64,000 bases of DNA from Methanobacteriota archaeon (GTDB taxonomy: Archaea > Halobacteriota > Methanomicrobia > Methanomicrobiales > Methanomicrobiaceae): the NCBI GenBank assembly GCA_016841665.1, contig JAENYT010000001.1, positions 1-64,000 of the forward strand, in the 5' to 3' direction. Each line of letters opens with the position of its first letter. Within the stretch, counting starts at the first letter, position 1. Both the position numbers and the translations under genes were made by a program. Below the pieces are notes generated by a model that saw only the letters and a list, made by a program, of their open reading frames with translations, was not told the DNA's origin and searched no databases. Shown piece after piece: positions 1 through 7,313 of the stretch.

Positions 1-647
1 GGGGCAGGAGTTCGGGCAGGGAGACGGTGGCCCGGGTTGCTGCAGGCGCAGTGGCGATGAAGATCCTCGCGCGTACAGGGATTGCCATCTCCTCCCGCAT
101 CGCAGAGATCCGCGGGGAGACTGATCCTGCCCGCATGGAGGAGGAGATCCGTGCCGCGCGTGATGCAGGGGATTCCGTGGGTGGGGTGGTCGAGGTCACC
201 GCAACCGGCTGCCCCGCAGGCCTGGGCGATCCTGTCTTCGGCAGGCTCGATGCGGGGGTGGCAGCCGCCATGATGGGAATCGGCGCGGTGAAAGGTGTGG
301 AAATCGGTGACGGGTTCGCCGCTGCCCGCCTCTATGGGAGCGAACACAATGACCCGCAGGACCGCGCCGGCTACCTGAGCAATCATGCCGGGGGCATCCT
401 CGGGGGAATGAGCAACGGCAACGACATCGTGGTCCGGATTGCAGTCAAGCCGACCCCCTCCATCCGGAAAGCGCAACGGACGCTCACGCATGCGGGGGAG
501 GAGACCGAGATCCTGATCGAGGGAAGGCACGACCCCTGCATCGCGCCACGCATCCTTCCCGTCGCCGAGTGCATGCTCGCCCTGGTGCTCGTCGATGCCT
601 ATCTGGAAAATGAAAAATACCGCAGATTTCGCACGCGTGGACATTGA
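1..647 (+). CDS. aroC: Chorismate synthase, 3' part (5' end outside window)
   Basis: Chorismate synthase converts 5-enolpyruvylshikimate-3-phosphate to chorismate, the last common step of aromatic amino acid biosynthesis, using reduced flavin. The reading frame is open from base 3 and begins GRSSGRETVARVAAGAVA, which is the conserved arginine-rich segment of the family, so this is an interior piece of the gene and not a start at the GTG at 27. Downstream, the HNDPQDRAGY and NHAGGILGGMSNG segments and the PTPSI motif are typical flavin/substrate-binding stretches. About 215 residues are present of a usual 360 or so. Its TGA overlaps the ATG of the next gene (TGATG), suggesting translational coupling. 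Confidence 0.95.
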   Translation, partial: GRSSGRETVARVAAGAVAMKILARTGIAISSRIAEIRGETDPARMEEEIRAARDAGDSVGGVVEVTATGCPAGLGDPVFGRLDAGVAAAMMGIGAVKGVEIGDGFAAARLYGSEHNDPQDRAGYLSNHAGGILGGMSNGNDIVVRIAVKPTPSIRKAQRTLTHAGEETEILIEGRHDPCIAPRILPVAECMLALVLVDAYLENEKYRRFRTRGH

Positions 648-1858
648 TGGACGTACTGAAGAATAGAACAATCTACGTGGAGTCCTACGGCTGCACCTAT
701 AACCACTGCGACACGCGGAAGCTGATCGCGCTCGCGGAGGCGCAGGGGTGCCGGCAGGTGTCCGCGGATGAAGCCGAGGTCTACGTCATCAACACCTGTA
801 CGGTCGTCGCGAAGACCGAGCGGCAGATGCTTCGCCGCATGGAGGCATTCCGGGACCGGGAGATCGTGGTGACCGGGTGCATGCCGGTGGTGCAGCAGGA
901 CACAATACGGGAGGTGTGCGATGCGCATATCATCCTCCCGGAAGAGCTGCAGCGCCTCTCCGGGCGTGCCGGAGGGCTGATCGCCCCGGGCATCGGTGCC
1001 GTCCAGGTGGGGTCAGGGTGTCTCGGATGTTGCGCCTACTGCATCACGCGGTGTGCGCGGGGAACTCTGCGCAGCTTTCCCGAGGATCTGATCCTCTCGG
1101 AGATAGCAACGCTCGTTGCCGGAGGAGCGCACGAGATCCAGCTGACCGGACAGGACGTGAGCGCCTACGGGCTGGATGGGAACACCACCCTTGCCGATCT
1201 GCTTCACCGGATCGGGGAGATCCCCGGAGACTTCCGGGTTCGGGTGGGCATGATGAATCCCGCCACCGCATGCCGCATCATGGATAACCTCGTGCAGGCG
1301 TTTTTGCAGGATAAGGTATTCGATTTTGTTCACCTCCCGGTGCAGTCGGGATCGGACCGCGTGCTTTCGGCGATGCGCCGGGGGTATGCGGCTGCCGACT
1401 TCACCCGTCTTGTAGAGGCGTTCCGGGAAGAGCTGCCCGGCGTGCGCATCTCCACCGATCTGATCGCGGGGTTTCCCACCGAGACGGACGCGGACTTCAT
1501 GCGTACCCTCGATCTCCTGAACGCGGTTCGGCCGACAAAGGTCAACATCACCCGTTTTTCCCCACGCCTGGGCACCGAGGCGGCCGGGTTCGGCGACATG
1601 CCCGACTGGATCAAAAAGGAACGGTCCCGTGCGCTCACCCGGGCGGCGAACGCCATCTATGACGACCACAACCGCACCTTCATCGGAAAAGAGCTCGAGG
1701 TGATGGTCACCGAGCAGAGAATGGCGGGATCTGTTGTCGCCCGCGATCATGCGTATCACAATATTGTCATCAGGGAGGTGCTCCCCCTCGGCGCATGGGT
1801 TCGGGTGAAGATCGCAGGCCACAAACGGCACTATCTTATGGGCGAGCCTGTGCGGTGA
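647..1858 (+). CDS. tRNA threonylcarbamoyladenosine methylthiotransferase (MtaB/CDKAL1 type)
   Basis: This 403-residue radical-SAM enzyme probably adds the methylthio group to t6A37 of tRNAs reading ANN codons. The N-terminal UPF0004 domain carries three cysteines (C16, C51, C78) for the auxiliary iron-sulfur cluster. The radical-SAM motif CX3CX2C lies at C125, C129 and C132, in GCLGCCAYCITR. A TRAM-like RNA-binding domain fills about residues 345-400. I chose the ATG at 647 because it overlaps the stop of aroC; a TTG at 644 is the alternative. The 3' end overlaps the convergent metal permease gene by 28 bases. The assignment to the archaeal e-MtaB subgroup rather than MiaB is inferred from the YGCTYN start and the GCLG.C.YCITR motif. 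Confidence 0.9.
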   Translation: MDVLKNRTIYVESYGCTYNHCDTRKLIALAEAQGCRQVSADEAEVYVINTCTVVAKTERQMLRRMEAFRDREIVVTGCMPVVQQDTIREVCDAHIILPEELQRLSGRAGGLIAPGIGAVQVGSGCLGCCAYCITRCARGTLRSFPEDLILSEIATLVAGGAHEIQLTGQDVSAYGLDGNTTLADLLHRIGEIPGDFRVRVGMMNPATACRIMDNLVQAFLQDKVFDFVHLPVQSGSDRVLSAMRRGYAAADFTRLVEAFREELPGVRISTDLIAGFPTETDADFMRTLDLLNAVRPTKVNITRFSPRLGTEAAGFGDMPDWIKKERSRALTRAANAIYDDHNRTFIGKELEVMVTEQRMAGSVVARDHAYHNIVIREVLPLGAWVRVKIAGHKRHYLMGEPVR

Positions 1859-2658
1859 TGCTTTCGCCGGACATAGAGGGTGGAAGCGGCGTAGCAGGCG
1901 GCGCTGATCAGGATGATGCTTGCCCCCGAGGGAACTGAGAGGAGATAGGAGAGCCACATCCCGGCAAAGGTGAAGAGAATCCCGAGGACGATAGCGATTC
2001 CCATGATGCGGAGCAGGCGCGTGCTGTGCTGGCGGCCGATGGCGGCGGGAAGCGTGAGCAGGGCGATGACGAGGATCACCCCCACCGCCCTGATAAGCAT
2101 GACCACCGTGAGCGCGGTGAGGCAGAGCAGGAGAAGGGAGATGCGCTGCACGGGGATGTTCATGATCGAAGCGAATTCCTCGTCGAAGGTGACCGCCAGC
2201 AGTTCGTTGTAGAAGAGGTACACCACGCCGATGATCAGCAGATCGAGGGCGAGCATCAGCAGCAGATCGGATTCCGGGATGAAGAGGATGTTGCCGAAGA
2301 GGTAGGTGAAGAGATCGGGGGCATATCCCGGTGCGAGCGAGACAAACAGGATCCCGAGCGCCATCCCCGTCGCCCACATGGTGGCGATGAGCGTGTCCTC
2401 GTGCTCTCCACCCTTGCGGCTTGCCACCCCTATGGCCAGTGCCGAGGCGAGGGAGAAGACCAATGCCCCGAGAATGGGGTCGAACCCGAACAGGTAGCCG
2501 AGCCCGATACCCCCGAATGCGGAATGGGATATCCCCCCGCTGATCAGGGCGATCTTTTTTACCACTACGTAGGCGCCGATGATCCCGCAGGCAACACTGA
2601 TCAGGACCCCGGCAACGAGGGCGTGCTGGAAGAACGCAAACTGGAGGATGTCGATCAC
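1831..2658 (-). CDS. Metal ABC transporter permease, ZnuB/ABC-3 family
   Basis: This is the membrane permease of a zinc/manganese-type importer. The 275 residues are almost entirely hydrophobic, with seven or eight predicted membrane helices, and contain the family features AYVVVKKIALISGGISHSAFGGIGLGY near the N terminus and a conserved AVGVILVIALLTLPAA segment. The gene is the third of a minus-strand operon: the ATPase gene ends inside it (4-base overlap at 2655-2658) and the binding protein comes before that. The 3' end overlaps the convergent methylthiotransferase gene. Substrate (Zn, Mn or Fe) cannot be settled from the permease. Confidence 0.92.
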   Translation of the reverse strand: MIDILQFAFFQHALVAGVLISVACGIIGAYVVVKKIALISGGISHSAFGGIGLGYLFGFDPILGALVFSLASALAIGVASRKGGEHEDTLIATMWATGMALGILFVSLAPGYAPDLFTYLFGNILFIPESDLLLMLALDLLIIGVVYLFYNELLAVTFDEEFASIMNIPVQRISLLLLCLTALTVVMLIRAVGVILVIALLTLPAAIGRQHSTRLLRIMGIAIVLGILFTFAGMWLSYLLSVPSGASIILISAACYAASTLYVRRKHHRTGSPIR

Positions 2659-3428
2659 GGGCTCTCCTCCCTGTCATGCTCTTTTAACACCCGGTGGGGG
2701 ACGCCGTGGGCGATCAGCTCCACCGGGCACTGGTAGGTCTCGGCGAGCACATCTTCTGTAATCTCGCCCGAATCGTGGACAAAGAGCCTCCTGTTCAGGC
2801 AGGCAATACGGTCCACATAGACGGAAACTGCACCGATATCGTGGGTGACCAGTACAATGGCCATGTCCTCGTGAAGCTGGCGTAAGATCTCGAAGAAGTG
2901 CACCTCAGTTCGCACGTCCACCTGGTTGGTCGGCTCGTCGAGGAGGAGCACGCGGGGTTCGGTGGCGAGCGCCCGTGCGAGGATCACCTTCTGCTGCTGC
3001 CCTCCCGAGAGCTGGTCCACCTGGCGATCGGCGATGTCCGCGATGTCCATCATGGCCAGACATTCCTCTGCGATCTTCCGGTCTTCGAGGCTGTACTTCC
3101 TGAACGGGCTGTGGATGTGGCCGAGACGCCCCATGAGCACCACCTCGATCACACTGATAGGGTAGCCGAAATCGAAGGTCCTGTACTGGGGGACGTAGCC
3201 GATATCGGTGCGGTGCCGTTCGGGGGGTTCCCCCATGATGCGGATCATTCCGCGGTCCGGCGCAAGAAGCCCGAGGATCAGTTTCAGGAGTGTGGTTTTT
3301 CCTCCCCCGTTGGGGCCGATGATGCCTAAAAAGTCACGCTCGTAGATATCAAGCGACACTCCCTCAAGTGCGGGTGTGCCATTGAAGGAAAACCAGACAT
3401 CCTCGAGGTGAATGATTGGATCAGTCAT
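2655..3428 (-). CDS. Metal ABC transporter ATP-binding protein, ZnuC type
   Basis: This 257-residue ATPase energises the metal importer formed with the adjacent permease and binding protein. Walker A (GPNGGGKT) is at residues 38-45, the signature LSGGQ at 140-144 and Walker B (LLLDEP) at 161-166, followed by the switch histidine in VLVTHD. I start it at the ATG at 3428, which begins MTDPIIHLED and overlaps the stop of the binding protein gene by four bases. The reading frame stays open upstream, but that part is only an antisense-frame extension of the neighbouring gene. Confidence 0.93.
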   Translation of the reverse strand: MTDPIIHLEDVWFSFNGTPALEGVSLDIYERDFLGIIGPNGGGKTTLLKLILGLLAPDRGMIRIMGEPPERHRTDIGYVPQYRTFDFGYPISVIEVVLMGRLGHIHSPFRKYSLEDRKIAEECLAMMDIADIADRQVDQLSGGQQQKVILARALATEPRVLLLDEPTNQVDVRTEVHFFEILRQLHEDMAIVLVTHDIGAVSVYVDRIACLNRRLFVHDSGEITEDVLAETYQCPVELIAHGVPHRVLKEHDREESP

Positions 3429-4279
3429 GCTGCCCCTTCCGCGGCGATGTGTTCGGCGAAGTCTCTCAGGTTTTGGGTGTAGTTTGCTGCGAGGGGATCG
3501 GCGGGAACAAGGGTCGCGCCGATCTGTGCTGCGATGACCTCCGCGCTCTCCGTGTTCATCTGCGGGTTGACAAATATCACCGAGATATTCTCTTCTTCTG
3601 CCCGCTGGATGAGGGCGGCGAGTTCGCCCGGGCTCGGTTCTTTGCCCTCGACTTCGATGGGGATCTGCTCGAGGTCGTATTCCCGAGCAAAGTAGCCCCA
3701 TGCGGGGTGAAAGACCATGAAGCTCTCTCCCTCCATCCCCTTGAGCGTGCCCCTGATTCCTGCGTCCAGCTCGGCCAGCTCGGCGAGGTAGGCATCCCTG
3801 TTCTGCAGGTACGTGTCCTGATAGGCAGGATCGGTTGCGGCAAGGGCATCTGCAATGTGGTCGACCATGATCATCGCGTTCGGGGGTGCAGTCCATGTAT
3901 GGGGATCATGTTCCACGATCTCTATCCCTTCGCCCGAGTCGACCATCGACATGGAAGGGTTCGCCTCGACGAGGCGGGGGAGGTAGACGCGCTCGAAGGG
4001 AAGGTCTGATCCGATTTTCACGTACATATCCGCCGAAGCGAGCGCCACCAGCTTGTCGGTGGTGGGCTCGTACGTGGCAGGGCTCGCACCCGGCGGCACC
4101 ATGATCAGCACGTCGACGCGCGTTCCCCCCACCGCCTCCACAAATGTTTTCTGGGGGAGAATGGAGACCGCCACGGTGACGGCATCATTCTCCCCGCTAC
4201 CCGACGAATCGGAAAGACAACCGGCCGCGTGTACGAATAAAACGCATATCACCAGCAAAAGAGAAATTCGGCCGCGCAT
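3425..4279 (-). CDS. Metal ABC transporter substrate-binding lipoprotein, ZnuA type
   Basis: This extracytoplasmic binding protein hands metal to the permease. From the ATG at 4279 the protein has a hydrophobic signal with a lipobox ending HAAGC, placing the lipid-modified cysteine at residue 21, then a Ser/Gly linker and a ZnuA-like domain. An ATG at 4294 is possible but adds residues unlike a signal peptide. Candidate metal ligands are H127 (in DPHTW), H191 (in FHPAW) and D261. The first histidine of the family motif GASPHTYEP is Ala69 here. A TATA-like TATTTATTTT lies about 30 bases upstream of the chosen start, so the leader is short. First gene of the znu operon. Confidence 0.9.
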   Translation of the reverse strand: MRGRISLLLVICVLFVHAAGCLSDSSGSGENDAVTVAVSILPQKTFVEAVGGTRVDVLIMVPPGASPATYEPTTDKLVALASADMYVKIGSDLPFERVYLPRLVEANPSMSMVDSGEGIEIVEHDPHTWTAPPNAMIMVDHIADALAATDPAYQDTYLQNRDAYLAELAELDAGIRGTLKGMEGESFMVFHPAWGYFAREYDLEQIPIEVEGKEPSPGELAALIQRAEEENISVIFVNPQMNTESAEVIAAQIGATLVPADPLAANYTQNLRDFAEHIAAEGAA

Positions 4280-4449
4280 ATTACTCAATTGCATACGTAT
4301 TCGAGAAAATAAATACTTGTCCCTCCACTGCATGGTGCCGCCGCCCTTCGTAAAAATGGCTCTGTGCGCCCGCGTTCGCATTCAAGGGGGCATTTAAACC
4401 TTGAAGACAAATATGCCCCTGTGAGCGTGCATCCGGCACGAAGGAATTG

Positions 4450-4983
4450 ATGGCTATGGACACAATTGAAAAGGGTTTTTCCGAGATTCTCGAAAAAATT
4501 GAGATATATAAAAAGAGAAAGGACGAGCTTTCGGGTGAGGTCGCCGAGCAGGATGCGCAGCTGCTGGGCAGGATGGCGCAAGATGCGGCATCCTTCATTC
4601 ACTCGATAGGCCTGAATATGCTGGAAAGGGGCAAGAAAGATCCAAAGGGTGAGATCTACGACGCCATGTACTTCCCCGAACGGATGTTCGTGCTCGGTAA
4701 GACCGATCCGGTCCCCTATCGGCCCGATGCCCCTGAAAAAACGGTGGACAGCCAGTACTGCGTTCTTTCAGAAGACGGGACGTTCTACGAGCTCATGTAC
4801 AGCTCCAACGACCTGATCATCGACTCCTACAGAAATCCCATTACCCCGCGGCAGGTTATCGATTTTTACGGGTACGATATCATGTTCATGCTCTACCGCG
4901 CCCTCCGTGACTACATGAAGGATGAGGAGGAGCTCATCAAGGCGCTCGAAAAAACCCTGGAATATCTGTCCAGAGAAAAGTGA
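4450..4983 (+). CDS. Conserved hypothetical protein, 178 residues or slightly shorter
   Basis: I do not recognise a family. The protein is soluble, acidic and mostly helical at both ends, with a predicted coiled-coil-prone N terminus (EKIEIYKKRKDELSGEVAEQ) and a C-terminal helix rich in Glu and Lys. The middle holds Tyr-rich segments (YDAMYFPERMF, IDFYGYDIMFMLYRALRDY). An AAGGA element at 4441-4445 precedes two in-frame ATGs at 4450 and 4456; the spacing of 10 bases favours 4456, while 4450 has only 4. A TATA-like ATTTAAACC lies at about 4393. It is divergent from znuA and convergent with the next gene. No metal-binding motif is apparent, so I do not link it to metal transport. Confidence 0.8.
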   Translation: MAMDTIEKGFSEILEKIEIYKKRKDELSGEVAEQDAQLLGRMAQDAASFIHSIGLNMLERGKKDPKGEIYDAMYFPERMFVLGKTDPVPYRPDAPEKTVDSQYCVLSEDGTFYELMYSSNDLIIDSYRNPITPRQVIDFYGYDIMFMLYRALRDYMKDEEELIKALEKTLEYLSREK

Positions 4984-4995
4984 TATTTTTACCGT

Positions 4996-5460
4996 TTATT
5001 TCCACCCGAACATAGGAAACATGGGTTTGAGGAGATCCTCCTCTTCCTTCCCCAGTGCCGAAAGCGGCGAGGAATGGGAGTACTTCCTGCCCTGTTCATC
5101 CTGGTAGGCCATCGAGGCTTTCGCCTCATCGATCATGTGGGGCACTGCAATGGTGTAGACCTCGTCCGGTGCGAGCGGAGGGACATCGAATTCAAGATCG
5201 AGGGGGACGATCGCCAGATGTATTGAAACCGCTTTTGTATCGCCCTTGTTTTTGATGATCACCGATTTCGCATCTTCTGAGAGGTGGGCGATAAGTTCTG
5301 GTATCTTGGGGAACCTCTTGCTGGTGTTGTACATAGCAAAACTCAGGGCGAGTACAACGAGGATGATGGCGCCGACTCCCGCGAGAAAGAAATCGACCGG
5401 AATTAGGGCAATGATAATGATGATGCCAAGAACCAGGACAATCTTCTGGTACTTCTCCAT
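4996..5460 (-). CDS. Small membrane protein of unknown function
   Basis: The 154-residue protein starts with MEKYQKIVLVLG and has two closely spaced hydrophobic helices (about residues 7-27 and 28-44, containing IIIIIALIPVDFFLAGVG and AIILVVLALSFAMY). A soluble domain of about 110 residues follows, predicted mainly beta (AKSVIIKNKGDTKAVSIHLAIVPLDLEFDVPP), reminiscent of an Ig-like fold facing one side of the membrane. There is no recognisable catalytic motif. It is convergent with the 178-residue protein gene, with 12 bases between the stops. The neighbouring PH-domain gene could be functionally linked, but that is only proximity. Confidence 0.75.
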   Translation of the reverse strand: MEKYQKIVLVLGIIIIIALIPVDFFLAGVGAIILVVLALSFAMYNTSKRFPKIPELIAHLSEDAKSVIIKNKGDTKAVSIHLAIVPLDLEFDVPPLAPDEVYTIAVPHMIDEAKASMAYQDEQGRKYSHSSPLSALGKEEEDLLKPMFPMFGWK

Positions 5461-5546
5461 ATCTTCTCATTGACGAGAGAGGATATAACAGTTATAGTCT
5501 CTATCCTGTCGATTTATCGTTAAATGCGACCCTGCTCGAAAAAGCA

Positions 5547-5684
5547 ATGAGCATGAGGCCGTGCAGTCGGAGATTGCCGCGCAGGATGAGGGTGCGGTAC
5601 TGCATGCTCCAGCGTGCACTCCTGCAGCTTCAAAAGGAAAGTGCTAATATTCCTGTGGATGAGGCATTTTTGGGATTATTATGA
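5547..5684 (+). CDS. Possible 45-residue small protein overlapping the PH-domain gene
   Basis: An open frame begins at ATG 5547 (second ATG at 5553) and ends with a TGA that overlaps the start of the PH-domain gene in an ATGA arrangement, the usual sign of translational coupling. The N-terminal half is very Arg-rich (about eight Arg in the first 18 residues) and the C-terminal half is helical (QLQKESANIPVDEAF). The downstream gene has no good ribosome binding site of its own, which fits coupling. I know no homologue, and a chance frame of this length is possible. Confidence 0.3.
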   Translation: MSMRPCSRRLPRRMRVRYCMLQRALLQLQKESANIPVDEAFLGLL

Positions 5685-6061
5685 GTTTACTCCATGGAAT
5701 TCTGGGCAATGCATCCGAACAGGACGTCCGCGAGATCGAGGATGAGCTTGCGTTCCTGATGGTCGAAGGCGAAGAGGTGCAGAAGGCCTTCACGCTGATC
5801 CGGGACATGGTCATCTTCACCAATAAACGGCTGATAAATGTCGATGTCCAGGGGCTGACGGGAAAAAAGAAAGAATATCACTCGATACCCTACAACAAAA
5901 TCACGCAGTTTAGCGTAGAGACGGCAGGGCGCCTGGATATGGATGCCGAACTCAGGATCTGGATTTCGGGAATCGGTATCCCGAAAACGATCACCTTTTC
6001 CCGGAATGCGAACGTGGAGGATCTCCTGCGGGTGCTCTCTTCACACGTGCTCAACTCCTGA
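5681..6061 (+). CDS. Prokaryotic PH-domain protein (DUF1696/bPH family)
   Basis: The 126-residue protein matches the bacterial PH-like family across its whole length: residues about 45-110 include FTNKRLINVDVQGLTGKKKE, then YNKITQFSVETAG and DAELRIWISG, all hallmark segments. Such proteins usually assemble into rings or oligomers and their substrate is unknown. It has no membrane segment or signal peptide. The start at 5681 overlaps the end of a possible 45-residue frame. The gene is followed by about 390 bases without a convincing gene. Function is unassigned beyond the fold. Confidence 0.88.
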   Translation: MSLLHGILGNASEQDVREIEDELAFLMVEGEEVQKAFTLIRDMVIFTNKRLINVDVQGLTGKKKEYHSIPYNKITQFSVETAGRLDMDAELRIWISGIGIPKTITFSRNANVEDLLRVLSSHVLNS

Positions 6062-6455
6062 AAAGGCAGATGTCCGGATGGGATTCCATTTTTTATCACC
6101 GTAGGTGCTCGCCTGTCTTCCGGCGATCACCGCGGGCATTCATGTATCGGGTGCAACAATTATCCTCTAACCGTGTGCAATGCCGGGAGGATTCCATATT
6201 GTCTGCAGGAATATACCATTCACAAAGGAATTCGCCGTCTACACGCCGCAGCCTCAGAGGTGTTACCTCAATTATTTGGGTGATGACCGGTATCGCTCAG
6301 TCGGACGATGGTGGATTTACCCGATGAACCTGGTTTCCTGGGTGCAGGAGGAGGACGAAAGATTTGTTAAAGAAAAGAGAGATGGAGGATAGTCACGGTG
6401 CCCCGGGTGTTGAGGTGGATGATCGCGAGGCAATCCACTTCAACATCTTCTTGAT
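6062..6455. other. Intergenic stretch, no gene supported
   Basis: Short frames exist on both strands (for example 6180-6392 +), but their composition is Trp/Arg/Ser-rich with no family resemblance and no ribosome binding site. The left end should hold the 3' end of the PH-gene transcript and the right end that of the convergent secreted-protein gene. I see no clear hairpin plus T-run, repeat or RNA gene. Confidence 0.5.
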
Positions 6456-6908
6456 TCAGTATTCTCCGTTGTTGAATTTGTCCAGAATGGAGGCGTATTC
6501 AATAGCAAGCTCTCTATCTTCACTTCCCTTGGGGATATCCAGCATCTCCCGGTAATAGCAGTTGTTCAGAAGGTTGTATCCGTGACAGTAGGCATCGGAT
6601 ACCGTCTGGGATTTACAGACACCGTTTTCCAGGTTCAGTGTTGCGGCGATCCACTGATGGGCGAGGATATAATAAGCATTGCCGTCTTCACCCGGAGTAG
6701 TGAGCACCTCATAATAAGTAGAGCCTGTATTGAAAAATTCAGTATCCTCCCCAACACATGCCCAGGTGGCATCGTATGGTGCCGGTCCATTTATTGAATG
6801 CGTCTTCCAGTACCCCTGTGTCAGTGGCTCTGCGCAGCACGCTGCTGCTGTCGATACGAGAACACAGGTTGCTATCAACACCATGCATAGCATCATCAGT
6901 TTTTTCAT
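6456..6908 (-). CDS. Secreted Cys-rich protein with TQGYWKTH motif
   Basis: The 150-residue protein has a clear signal peptide (MKKLMMLCMVLIATCVLVSTAAA) and then the motif TQGYWKTH at residues 30-37. Similar GYWKTH/GFWKTH motifs occur in many secreted proteins of unknown function, usually followed by a segment like GNAYYILAHQWIAATLN, which is also here. Six or so cysteines in the mature part suggest disulfides or metal binding. The ATG at 6908 is preceded at 5 bases by GAGGTG, which decides the start over the GTG two codons earlier. The upstream 200 bases are AT-rich with several TATA-like stretches and two copies of AGTACTG (6978-6984, 6994-7000). No anchor is visible, so it is probably exported and released. 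Confidence 0.82.
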   Translation of the reverse strand: MKKLMMLCMVLIATCVLVSTAAACCAEPLTQGYWKTHSINGPAPYDATWACVGEDTEFFNTGSTYYEVLTTPGEDGNAYYILAHQWIAATLNLENGVCKSQTVSDAYCHGYNLLNNCYYREMLDIPKGSEDRELAIEYASILDKFNNGEY

Positions 6909-7135
6909 TGTCACACCTCAGGTGAATTGTGCCCCTCCTCGGTGTACTGGTAAGGCTGCGAAAGACGAATCGCGTTGAGTACTGAAACTTGATAGTACTG
7001 CTTGCTGATTATATTCATTGGGAGCATTCACTGGTCAACATATTAGTATAAAAATATTACTATAATAATATAGGATTAAAGGTAATGCACAATTCAGGGC
7101 TCCGCTCCTGAAAAAGAGACGATAAAAGAGAATGA

Positions 7136-7208
7136 TGGGCCCGATGCGATTCGAACGCACGACCTCCCGGTTATCAGCCGGGTGCACCACCAGCTATGCT
7201 ACGGGCCC
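7136..7208 (-). tRNA. tRNA-Ile (GAT anticodon)
   Basis: The minus strand folds into a standard 73-base cloverleaf: acceptor GGGCCCG paired with CGGGCCC, anticodon loop CTGATAA reading GAT, and T arm with GTTCGAATC. The discriminator base is A and CCA is not encoded. A TATA-like CCTATAAAAACA lies about 30 bases upstream (7234-7245), consistent with its own promoter. No intron is apparent. Confidence 0.96.
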
Positions 7209-7313
7209 AAGAGGATTACCTTACAAGATGGTGCAGGATTGTTTTTATAGGTTATGCATTGCAGGCGATCCATCAGATTAAATGCACATTATTCTGGTAC
7301 AATATTTGGTCGT

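Noticed and set aside
1013-2677. A 554-residue minus-strand frame across the methylthiotransferase and permease genes
   Set aside because: It overlaps two well-supported genes, is rich in Arg/His/Pro typical of shadow frames, and has no family resemblance.
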